A stretch of 64,000 nt of DNA, taken from NCBI RefSeq assembly GCF_949628265.1, contig NC_088789.1:28451883-28515882 (forward strand). Reading direction: 5' to 3'. Each line of letters starts with the position of its first letter. The first letter of the stretch is position 1. Of the stretch, positions 33,030 to 43,844 are shown piece after piece. The position numbers and the translations under genes are program-made. This DNA is from Cloeon dipterum. Lineage: Eukaryota; Arthropoda; Insecta; Ephemeroptera; Baetidae. Under the pieces are notes generated by a model, which had not been told where the DNA came from, ran no database searches, and was given only the letters and a program-made list of their open reading frames with translations.

Positions 33030-35414
33030 ATGTCGAGCGCGGAGGAAATCGAAATCGCCGAAACAACGGACTGCAACTGGCGCAGCGGAAAGACTTTGAT
33101 GGATCAGCTGTGGTTCATGTACGAAAAGGAGCTGGGCGTCGATCTCAAAATCGCTGTTGTCAGTGACGACAAGCAAAAGGTATTATTTATTGAAGTTTTG
33201 CAAAAAAATATTTTTGCGCATGGGTTTTCGGATTTAGATGAAATTTGGGAAATTTGCTGCAAGGTTGGCTTTTGTTGATATGAATTTGCGTATATTATTC
33301 CCTTCATTCATTACATTAAAATTACAATAAACTTAATAATGCGATTTTTCCACCCTGAAATTCGAGATTTTTTAAATTGCGCCATTTTGTGCAATATTCT
33401 TTCATCATTGTTTAACGTTCATTTTACATACAAATTAAAGAGCGGATTTACCCAATTTCGATTGAAAATAGTTAATTTAGACTTTTTTAAGCCCAGCGGT
33501 TGGAGGACTGTTGAATTAACTTGGTTAGAACTGACAATAAGGGGTTTTTTGGTGTCGTTTTCATATATTTTTCGCCACGAGAAATTCAATCTGGACTTTA
33601 TTTTATCTCACTTCCTTAAGTCATAATTTTCAAATGATTGTGGGTAAAATTGGTAAAATTTGAATTTTAATAAAATAAAACTCCTCTTTGTTGTGATTTC
33701 AGACGTTTCAATGCCACAAAACGATCATTCGGAGGCTTACCCCAAAATTCGACGCGACTCTCAATGAATCTGGCGATGGCTTCCTTTCTTTGGACATTTG
33801 CAACCTGGACCCGGACATTTTTGCTATGATTTTGAAGTATGATTCACTTTCCAGTCCAATAAATAGCTTTATTTTAATTTGATTCAATTTTTAGGTATGC
33901 ATATACCGACAAGCTAGATTTTGAGTACATGGACATGAAGGACGTTATTGCAGTCCACAAGGTGGCAAGTTTGTACCAAATGGACGCCATCAGGCAGCAA
34001 TGCAACAAGACGTTTTTGGTCAAAATTAACAAAAACAATGTTTGGGATCTGCTAACTCTCTTGGAGGAGCAGCCGGATGTGGATTTGGAGCGCTGTTTGA
34101 ACTCTGTGAGTATTTTTGCTCTTCATCAGAGTTAAAAAAACACATTAAAAATAGTAATTTTTTAACATTTACCAGTTTCTTGCAGCAGGCAATATTTTGC
34201 ACTTTCAATTTTCTATCTGCTTGCTAATGACGGCGACTTAAAAAATTGTCACACAGAGAAATTGAGACAATAAAAATTAGCAATTTTAGAGGCCAAAATT
34301 TTAGGATTTTCGCGTGGAGGGAAAAATTAATTTCTTGCGCAAGAAATTGGTAAAATTTTAGTGGTGAAAAAAACGGGAGATTATAAGGGAACTGAACCCT
34401 AATTTTTGCTGTTTTTAGTTTATTTCCGTGAGCGTTAATGGTTTACTGAATTCGCCCAAGTTCCTCGACTGCAGCCTCAAAGTGCTGGAATTCATTTTGG
34501 GCCAGAAGGAGCTGCCTGTCGCTGAGGTAAAATTGGTCAAATCAGTGATTCGATGGGCCAAACACAAGGAGCCGGAACTAACTCCTGAAAAATCGAAAGA
34601 GCTTCTTGGCCCGTGCTTGGGGAAACTCCGCTTTTTGTGCCTGACTCCGGCCGAGTTTTCCGAGTTAGTCGCCTCGAGCGGATTGCTGCCCCAAGACGAC
34701 TGTCTCTCCATTTTGGTCAACATCATTTCTTCTGGAAACAAAGCGATGCCTCTGCCTGACCACATTTGCAAACTGGACACTCCCAGGATCAAACTTCCAG
34801 ATGAGCCACTTGAGCCAAATTCGCCCACCCCTTCCTCGGAGGAGCAGCTAGAAAATCCGACATTTCCTGCAAAAGTGGAGCCCAATGCAGCTCCTGTGGA
34901 CACAAACCCAACAAGTGAGGATGAGAATAAGAAGGCTGCATCGACGTCTGGGGAAATTGATTATTTGCTAGTTCGCCGTCCTGCTGATCCCAGGTTCCAG
35001 CTGACGATGTTTTTGCTGCAAGCGCCAGCAATGATTGGTGTTAACATCGAAGTGTCAAAAACGGCATTCATCAAAGGTGTTAGGATTGCGTCCCAAAACA
35101 CTGGCACTTACAAGGAGGAAATGTTCATTGAAATCAAGTGTGCCCCAAATGGAAAACGAGTTGTGTATCATTTCTTGTCTCATGAGGTAGGAAACGCATC
35201 AAATAACTATTTTGATGTGATGTTTAGGAAACCATGCATGTTGGAAGCAAACCAGAAGTACTTAATGACTGTTTGTTTCCGCAAATCTGGACAGTACCTG
35301 TTCAGTAAAAGGTTTGATTCTGTTATTATTAAGGGTTACACATTTAAGTTTAGCGTGGTTGACCCCAGCGCACATGGTGCAGACCCAATTCAAGCCATTT
35401 TCCTTGCCTTTTGA
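33030..35414 (+). CDS. BTB-BACK-PHR-like protein (array gene 6)
   Basis: Exons 33030-33179, 33703-33836, 33895-34105, 34419-35414; 496 residues, the shortest of the PHR-bearing copies. BTB about 14-138 (DCNWRSGKTLMDQLWFMYEK, DDKQKTFQCHKTIIRRLTP), BACK about 168-270 (GQKELPVAEVKLVKSVIRWA, LLGPCLGKLRFLCLTPAEF), linker NPTSEDENKKAASTSGE, PHR-like domain about 338-494 (AFIKGVRIASQNTGTYK, SNNYFDVMFRKPCM, FRKSGQYLFSKRFDSV, GADPIQAIFLAF). The loop that holds TPxGCEPG in genes 2-5 is shortened here. The gene mixes a gene-3-like exon 1, a gene-4-like intron 1 and exon 2, and a gene-5-like PHR half. AATAAAAATC near 35502 is a likely polyadenylation signal. Confidence 0.87.
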
Positions 35415-36280
35415 TCACAAGAATGCTCGTCAGATTTAATTTTAAAAATTATTTTATAAACTGAATTTTGTTCGAATGGACTGATCAAATGAGCTCACAA
35501 TCAATAAAAATCATTGCAATAATTTAATAAAGGCAATCTAATCCTAAATTACAATATAATACCTGTATATATTAGTGGATTTAAAAAAATATCACACGCA
35601 TGGAACTCATCGAACGAATAAAATAAAATAATATTAATTTAAATTGCATGCGAAAGCCGTGTACTTATAACATTATTTTTCTTTTAAAATTCAACTGCCT
35701 TCCAATCCTTGCAAAATCAATTTTAATGTTTCTTGAAAAAAATATAAAAGTTATGTATGTATTATGTCGATATGTGTTTTTTTTAAATATTATATTTTTC
35801 ATAAATTGATCGTCCGCCGATGTAAATATTTTCGATTCAAAAATATTTGAAACGGAGAAAAAGCATCTTTAAGGTTGCGCAAAATGCTATCCGAAATTTG
35901 TCAAAATTTTAACTGACGCGAATTCGTCATTATCTTTTGAATACATCCAAAATCACATTCGTATGGGATAAATGTGTTCTAAAGGGCAATCCGATCATTT
36001 TTCAGCTTGTGGGGTTGAAGGGAATAAAAATGTAGGTCATCAGGAAACTAAAATTAATCATATACCTTTTTAGATCCGTGGATATCTGATTTCTTGGCGT
36101 GTGTGGTAAAATACATTTAATTTAAAATGAAATTCAGCTTTTCTCTAACGTCCAATATTTTCCAACACTCAAAAACGAATGTTCGTTATATTGTGCGAGC
36201 GCACCATTTTCCACCAGCTTCCTGCCGAACGGGAAGCGACTTTCCGCACAATTCAAATAGAGTCGCAGTTTGGTGCAGAG
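35415..36280. other. Intergenic between array and secreted protein gene
   Basis: AT-rich. The first half repeats the DNA downstream of gene 5 (AAATTGCATGCGAAAGC, then TTATTTTTCTTTTAAA, CGATTGAAAAAATG-like and AACGGAGAAAAAGCAT). No gene seen from 35700 to 36280. Confidence 0.4.
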
Positions 36281-37558
36281 ATGTCTCCCTATAAGCTACT
36301 CCTGCTGGTTCTCTCAGCATCACTGGTAATTTTAAAATATTTCACATTACGGCCACAAATTCTCTAATAATAACAATAATCTTTTAAGTTCTCCCTGCTG
36401 CAAGCTCAGTCAACCACCGGTATTTATCACAAATATAAAAATTCGCATGGATAGAATTAAAACATTACTGCGTAGATGACACGAAATTGAAGATCCAGGA
36501 AAAGAAACTGTCGATCAAAAGCCTGATTGCCAAAATCAGAGCGAGAATCGATAAAAAATCCTCATCTAAAGGCAAAGCAGCAAAATTGATTCAGGCCGGC
36601 ATCGATTGCGCCGATTCCAATATTCAGGTTTGATATATACAAGAGAATAAACCGCACTGAAAATGTATGTAGGGCGTCGATTCCTGCTGTCCGGGCATCG
36701 ACAAAGCGCTGAAAGTTGCGCTGAACAGCAAGAACTGCGCTGCTTTGGGGTCAAAAACGATTCAGGCGAGCACTTACACCAAATACTCGCTCAACTTGCT
36801 TCAAGACTTGGCCTCCAACAAACTGAACTTGGAAAAATTTAACGACACTCTCAAGGAGCAAGTGGTATGATATTATTGATTTAAAATTAAATAATGTCAA
36901 TCTCGCAAATTTCGGCAAGCATAATCCTTTGGTACATATTTTTCTAAAAAACAAAAGGACAATGTATCATACGAGTTTTTATCAACCTCTTTATTTTTGC
37001 GTCTCGCTTGAAAATCATGCAAATAATATTTTCAGTGCGCCAGCGAATGTCTTATCAGAGGAATTCGAGCAAATTCGGTGCATTTTTCAAAATGTTTGTT
37101 ATAATGCAATATTTGATAATAAATAATTAGCGCCAAATGGATATTCTTCCCACTGGGAAAAAAGGAAAATCTTACAGCCAAGACAAATTTTTCAAGGCAG
37201 CGTTTGACGAATGCAAAACTCCTGCAAAGGGTTCGTGCGACTATAATTTATAAAAACTAATTTGCTGATCACCTTTCCAGATTTTCTAAAAAAGACCGTG
37301 GATTTTAAAACTAAAAAATGCAGCGTGGCAGCATACGTGCAACTTCAGTGCGCAATCAGGAAATCACTGCTGGTATAATTACAAATTTTTAGATAAATTT
37401 TAATAAAAAAAATATCTAAAATAGGAATGCAACTCTTATTCTACTGGTAAATTAATTAAAATTAAATTTTGAAAATCATGCTGATAATTTTTTCCATAGA
37501 GGACCTGTGCATGGCTCAAAAGGAACAACTCCTCTTCTGCGATCCATTCAAGTTCTGA
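36281..37558 (+). CDS. Small secreted ten-cysteine protein, family unknown
   Basis: Eight exons keep phase: 36281-36325, 36389-36419, 36476-36627, 36673-36864, 37131-37230, 37281-37372, 37425-37446, 37500-37558; 230 residues. Residues 1-23 (MSPYKLLLLVLSASLFSLLQ...) are a signal peptide. The mature chain is Lys-rich and looks mostly helical (KIQEKKLSIKSLIAKIRARI), with ten cysteines in the order GIDCAD, DSCCPG, KNCAAL, DECKT, KKCSVA, LQCAI, ECNS, LCMAQ, LFCDP. I do not recognise the family. The helical, disulphide-linked secreted form is reminiscent of odorant-binding or related carrier proteins, but the cysteine spacing does not fit the classic six-cysteine pattern. Polyadenylation signal AATAAA near 37576. 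Confidence 0.75.
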
Positions 37559-37735
37559 GTGTATCATGCTATCAAATAAAAGTTTGGTTATTTTAAAAAC
37601 TGGAAATCAACCGCGCAGTATTTGCTTGTTTTTGTGTCCCAATAAATTTTCCTCTTGTCAGAGAGATAAAGTGGCGGAGTCTTTAAAGTGTTGCAGCGTC
37701 CTCAGCCGAGTTTCACACTACTGTCGGCAGCGAGC

Positions 37736-40700
37736 ATGGAGGTAACAAAACACAAAAACAAAAAGTGCGACGCGGAAGAAAAAATTTGAAATTTTGCAGG
37801 GCAACTTTTCCAGCGTGACCTTTTCGTCGGTGAGCCGGCGGATGGGCGGCGTCGACCTGGCCGTCTTTTCCACCATGCTGGCCTCGTCGGCCGTGATCGG
37901 CTGCTACTTTGGCCTGTGCGGCGGCCGCCCCAAAGACAGCGCCCAGGAGTACCTGATGGGCGGCCGCAAAATGGGAATGCTGCCCATTGCGCTCAGCTTG
38001 GTCGCCAGCTTCATTTCCGGCATCACCGTGCAGGGAGAGCCGGCAGAAATCTACACTCACGGCACCCAATACTGGTTACAATTAATTCTAGCATTTTTAA
38101 AATGATCATTTTGTTTTTTCAAATTAGTTTTATTGAAATTTTATTTAAATTAAGTCGAGCCTGTTTGAATTAATTCCTTCAAAAATTTAAAAGAGCTGCT
38201 GATCGATATTTTCTATTTTATCTCGTAGTTAAATTATTTTTTTCTCCTCGATTTTAGCGTTTTTTGCAGCCTATCAGTCTACAGGGTTCGCAGAAACCCG
38301 CATTTTTTCCGTTTTTTCTGCAGTTTTGCACATTTTTCGAAACACGTGAATTTTTATTGAAGATCAAAAATTCTCGTGACAGACGACCAAAAATAGGGAT
38401 TTTTACAAAATCAGGATAAAAGCTACAGGTTTTTACCATAAGACCAAAGATTTTAACACTTCGACCATCGTAATTTAACAAAAATTTGACCATTTTGGCG
38501 CAAAATGTGATCTTTTTGGGGTTAAATTCAGAAAAATGCGGACTGGTGTTTTTTCCAGCTGGGTTTTGCGCAAAAAACAGCGGGGAATTTTTGCGCATTG
38601 TAAAAGAGGTCATTTTTAAAAGTAAAGGAATGAAATTTGATCGCTTTTCAAATTTGAAAAATATTCTTTATTAATTTTTGAGTGCAATTTTAATTTTTCT
38701 CCACTAAAGTTCACGGCCCCCAGTTATGAAATAATTAAAAAATTGCGCAAAAAGTGATTAAAAAGTTTGAGATCTAGCACAGGTTCAGTTTTTTTCATTT
38801 TTTCCCCTTTTCATTATATACTTTTTACAGTTTAAATCCATTTTTCCTTTAAAGGTGTGTCCTGCTCGTGAGCTACTTGGCCAGTTTCGTCGCCGCGATG
38901 TTCTACATCCCAGTTTTCGTGAATTTGCAACTCACTTCTTGCTACGAGGTGCGTTTTTAAAATTGACAAACACTACACTGTTACTGTTTTCCGGATGAAC
39001 GTGTCTGTTTCAGTATCTTGAGCTGCGATTTGATACCAAAGTGCGAAAAATGGCATCTATTTGTTTCGTTATCGGGCAGGTCTGTCCAAAACAAATATAA
39101 AACAGCAGCGAAATGACGAAATATTTTTCCAGATTGTTTACATCCCCGTGGTGATTTACATCCCGTCACTTGCCTTCAGCCAAGGTTACGTAACATTTTT
39201 TTATATTTTTAAAATGCCAACCTTAATTAAAACACGCAGTTACCGGAATCGACGTGAACTTTGTGGTGCCGGTTGCTTCCGCGATTTGCATCTTTTACAC
39301 CACAATTGTGAGTTTATTTAAAAGAAAACACTGGTTGAAAATTCAAATTTAAAATTAGGGCGGCTTGAAAGCAGTGGTGTGGACGGACACGCTGCAGTCT
39401 GTGCTGATGATGGCCGCGATGATCACCGTGTTCGCCATTGGCCTCGGAAACATCGGCGGCTGGGACAAGGTTTGGGCAGCCGGCGAACGCGGCCAGAGGC
39501 TCGAGTTTTTCAAGTATTAACAAAAATCTATCAAGGAACGTTCTAATTTTATTCTCAAACAGCTTCGACCCGAATCCGATGGAGCGCCACACCTTTTGGA
39601 CCCTGCTGGTCGGCGGCTTCTTCAATTACCTGTCACCTTTCACGACCAATCAGGGCATGGTGCAGAGATATTTGGCGGTGCCAGACCTCAAAACCGTTTA
39701 CAAGTACGAGAAACGCGAGAAAATTTAAAATTATAATTTAATTAAAATAAAATAAAAGGTGCATGGCTTGCTTCGCCACGGGACTCGTTCTGTTCAAGTC
39801 GCTGAGCATCGCGACAGGTCTGCTCCTGTACGCCACCTACGAAGGGTGCGACCCTGTGGCGGCCAACCGAATCCAGCGCCACGACCAGTTGATCCCGTTC
39901 TTCGTCCTCGACGTCGCTGGACACATTCCAGGGCTCGGAGGACTCTTTGTTGCTGGCGTTTTCAGCGCCGCTTTGAGGTAAATAAATAAATTTTTGGTAA
40001 TGTTCATTGGGGAAAAAATTGCAGCTCCATGTCGACCGGCCTGAATGCCCTTTCTGGAGTGCTGGTGGAGGACCTCTTCGAACCCTGGCTCCGCGGCGGG
40101 AATAAGATACTCTGGCTGAGAACCGCGGCGGCCGTTTGTGGATTCATTTGCCTCATGCTCGTCTTCGTGGTGCAACACTTGGGCGGAGTGCTGCAGGTAC
40201 ATTTCGACATACAAGCAACACTTGCAGGGCTGTGAAAACAAATAGTCGTCTTTAATTAGATGGTTTTTACGAACAATTTAATTTTTTTAGTTTGGTATAA
40301 ATGGCTTAAAATTGTACAATTTGTGCTCTCAATAATTTCAAGCTCAGAAAAAAATAGTCAACCGTCTAAATTTCACAGCCATGCATGTGATAATTGTAGC
40401 GTTTTTGCCTTTTGTTTATCCATTTTTAAAATAGTTGAGCTAAAGAACTTAAGTTCCATTGTACAGAGAATGCGCCGTCAAATTATTTTACTACTTGCCT
40501 TCCGATGGATTGAATTTACGGAAGAGTTTTGATGATGAGCCACGATGACTAACAATAGATGTCTCTAAATTACTTAAAGTGGATCGAGACAGTGCAATAA
40601 TTGAAAATTGTTTGAATTGTTGACTGCAATAAGCAGTTGATCGATAAAAAATTTGTTCTACAATTTGCAATAATCAAAAAAGGACCTTGCCATGCGCTAA

Positions 40701-42027
40701 AAATCAAATTTTTCCAATTTTCTTCAAAATTTCCAGCGCCTGCTGACCACATTTTCTTGGTAGATTTCGGTTCCTCTCGTCAAAATCTGTCCAATAGAGT
40801 ATGAAACCTTTTAGGGAGACTCTTTGTTGTGAAATAAAATAGGATTTCAAATAAGGAGACAGTCCTTAACTTTGCAGCCACTTTTCTAAAGAATTTGCAA
40901 TGCTATTTAGGTCAATTTAGGCTTTAATTAAATCCTAAGGGATGAATTTATGCATTGGCAACAGTCATTTTCCATGATTTTGCAGTATCAGTCCTCTTTA
41001 AGAGAAATAAACCGTCGTGATAGCGCTGAAATTGCGCATCGCACAACAAACAACCAAATTTTCACTGTTGAATTCATTGTTGCCCTTTCCTTGCAACAAG
41101 GAAATTCGTGTTAGGTTGTTGAGCAATGCACAATTTTTCCACTACGTACATAGACGAAATGTTTTTTAATTTACCACTGTTAAATGTAAATGATTAAAAT
41201 GAGCTGCTAAATTTTCATGTATTTACGCTTTCCATGCAAGGGAAATATTTGAGATTTAAACGTTTTAGACCATTTTTAGTTTAGTTTAAGTGGCTTAAAA
41301 TTGCATTATTCGTGCTCATTTGATGATTTTAAACTCAGAAAAAAATAGTCGATCGTCTATGTGTAAATATCATAAAATTCCAGGCGGCTCTGAGTTTGTG
41401 TGGAGTCACGATTGGCACTTTGCTCGGCGTTTTCACGCTGGGAATGTTCTTCCCGAGAGCTTCCAGCAAAGTGAGTTAGATCTCGTCCTCTCTCTTTTCC
41501 ACATTTAAAAAATGCATGTTCTCAGGGAGCCTTCGTCGGTTCGATCGTGTCTCTGCTGATAACAGGTTTCATCGCGTTCGGGGCTCAAATCGCGATTTTC
41601 GCCGGGAAGCTGCGCCACCCCATTCTGCCCATTTCGATCAGTTCCTGCGCCGACAACAGCACCATTCTCACGGACTTCCACAAATTGCACAATCCGTAAG
41701 TCGCGCGTTAAAATTAAAAAAAAATGTAATAATTAATTACTACCCGTTTTGAAAAGGCACGACAACAGCGGCGTTTGGCCCATTTTCCGCATTTCCTACT
41801 GGTACTACACGGTGGTCGGCACCATGGTCGTCATCATCGTCGGCTACCTGGTGAGCGTCCTCGACGAGGACGACTCGCGCCCCAGGCGGCCGGTCAAAAG
41901 GAACCTCTTCTCGCCCGCTGTCCAGTACTTTTTGCCTCCGGATCAAGACGTCCAACCTGTCCCGGAATCGGATTTGCTGGTGTCGGATCCCCTGCCAGAC
42001 ACGATTGGAATCACGCTTGTAAAATAG
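37736..42027 (+). CDS. SLC5-family sodium-coupled solute transporter (monocarboxylate/vitamin type)
   Basis: Thirteen exons keep phase: 37736-37741, 37800-38074, 38855-38948, 39014-39079, 39133-39184, 39240-39307, 39359-39513, 39563-39703, 39759-39977, 40025-40196, 41384-41470, 41526-41695, 41757-42027; 591 residues. About 13 hydrophobic segments. Family marks: DSAQEYLMGGRKMGMLPIAL, SFISGITVQGEPAEIYTHG, GGLKAVVWTDTLQSVLMM, FTTNQGMVQRYLAV, SSMSTGLNALSGVLVEDL. These match the SLC5A5/6/8/12 branch (iodide, multivitamin, monocarboxylate carriers), which insects have expanded greatly. Substrate cannot be told from sequence. The sodium-dependent cycle and plasma-membrane location follow from the family. 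The first coding exon holds only Met-Glu. AATAAA near 42185 is the likely polyadenylation signal. Confidence 0.92.
40197..41383. other. SLC5 gene intron 10 loaded with repeats
   Basis: About 1.2 kb. Family C copies lie at both sides (40275-40380 and 41265-41375; TTTAAGTGGCTTAAAATTG, GAAAAAAATAGTC) in the same orientation, with a family A copy between (40580-41000). The layout suggests family A entered a region already carrying a duplicated family C element. Confidence 0.5.
40580..41000 (+). repeat. Dispersed repeat family A, copy 3
   Basis: CCAGCGCCTGCTGACCACAT, CTCGTCAAAATCTGTCCAAT, GGAGACAGTCCTTAACTTTG, then TTATGCATTGGCAACAG and CATGATTTTGCAGTATC. This is the most complete copy in the window. 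Confidence 0.65.
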
Positions 42028-43844
42028 CCGCCATTGGAAATAAAAATTTTGGTTTTGGAAATTGTCTGAACCAGTCTGACCAGTGCGCTTTGGGGATTTG
42101 AAAGTTGGGGTGATATTCGTTGTAATATTGTTCAACTTAGAGGGCGTTATTTAACATCTGTTTGGTCGCGGTGCATTTTTAGGACAATAAATATAAATCA
42201 TGATGACGATTTTGCATTAAAGATCTGGTCTGTCTTTATATTTATACCCTGAAAATGATTCAACATTGATTCGCCGAATTTTCAGTCTCCGCACGCTGAC
42301 TAATGCGTATTCCCCCTTAATATAATACGCGTGCCGGACAATAACTCATGTTTCCTTCCACGGTAGCTCTCTTAAAGACGAATCGAAGCGGTCCAATTAC
42401 GGTCCATTTGGGCCCGCAAAAAAATTAGTCCGAAGGAAAACGACAAATTTTTATTTTTGTGTGGCCAACGGGGCCCGAAATAAAATTCGACAAACCCCCG
42501 TTGTAAAAAAGTTTTGAAATTTATCTGGGAATCTTTTAAGACCAATCACGACCCGATCCGATAAAAATCCTAGAAATCATTTCTTTTTAAAGTTAAAAAA
42601 AAACGTTTTTATGCACTTTTCCCATAAGATAACATGGAAAATAGAAAATTCGCCATTATTTTTTCCACAAATCGACCCAGATTGCTATCTTTGCTGTTCT
42701 AGGAGGCCCAACGCCGGTTTGGGAACCAATTTTGAGATTCCTCGCGCCCATAAAAAAAATTAAATTTCGTTTTTTACGGTTTCCCGCTTGCCGACTCGAA
42801 AAAAAATGGTTTTATTTTTGTTAAAATTCAACAGGTTGACGGATTTCAAGTCACAAAATCTTAAACGAAAGGTCTCACCAAGCTCTACAAACTGATTTAC
42901 CCTGATGACCTTTTTCAGGGTATCCCACCCTGAGATCGGTCCTGGAGCCACTTTTCTCGATTATTCCGACGCCAATCGGCTGAACCAAACGTCAAGTGCG
43001 AAGCGCTTGTTGAATCGCAATAAAAGACCAAAATAAAACAACACCGCGCAATCAATTATTCATATCTAGATATATCCCAATATTTAATCTGCATTTCTGA
43101 AGGATATGAATCACTGCGAGTGCATAGAGGCAGCTTGAATAGAAGCCCAAAAGAGAGCACCAGCTTGGCGGTTTTGCGATAACAAAGTCAGAGCCTGGCA
43201 CGCAGATTATGAGAGTTTCCCTTTAGAGGAGTTCACCGCGAGAACGCCCTAGCACCCATCCTCGTCATTTCGCCGCTAGATGAGTAATCATGCAGTGCTG
43301 CACTAAACAGTACCTCAATTAAAATGGTACTCTCCGAAAACAGCATGATTTTAGCGGATTAGGCCCAAACACCAACCTCCGGCGACACGTTAGGTAACTA
43401 TATATAAATTTGTTTTAATTTAATATACTTGCGGTTGTAATTAAATTATTTTTTAAGTCGACACATCACGTTAAATTGTTTCAATCAACTCATCGTCTCG
43501 ATAAGCATTCTTAATTATAGAGATGAAAATAGGAATAATCCAATAGCGGCAGGCCCATATTTGCTTATTGAGTCAGATAACCGCGCGCACAAGCTAGAGG
43601 TAAAGCTGACACACACTCACACACTCACACACACCGCTCGCAGCTTTCTTTATCTTTGGAGCAGGCACAGCGAGAATGATGAGATAAAATAATTGCTGCT
43701 CTAAAACTCGCACGGCGGCGGGCGGAAGATGTGTGGGCGCCTCCTCTCTCACGCATTAATTTGTTTGTTTGTTTGTTCGTCTGGCAATCGACTGATTTTG
43801 AGTGTGACTGGACCCTTGCTTATTATTTTGTCGCAGCGGCGAGG
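42028..43844. other. Intergenic region between SLC5 gene and first LRR gene
   Basis: Contains an inverted copy of repeat family E (about 42500-42760) and otherwise no recognisable element up to about 43580. A CA-rich microsatellite lies at 43608-43640 (ACACACTCACACACTCACAC). From there the sequence is GC-richer and is probably the promoter and leader of the LRR gene. Confidence 0.5.

Noticed and set aside
36281-37558. Calling the ten-cysteine protein an odorant-binding protein
   Set aside because: The cysteine spacing does not give the six-cysteine pattern; only general features match.
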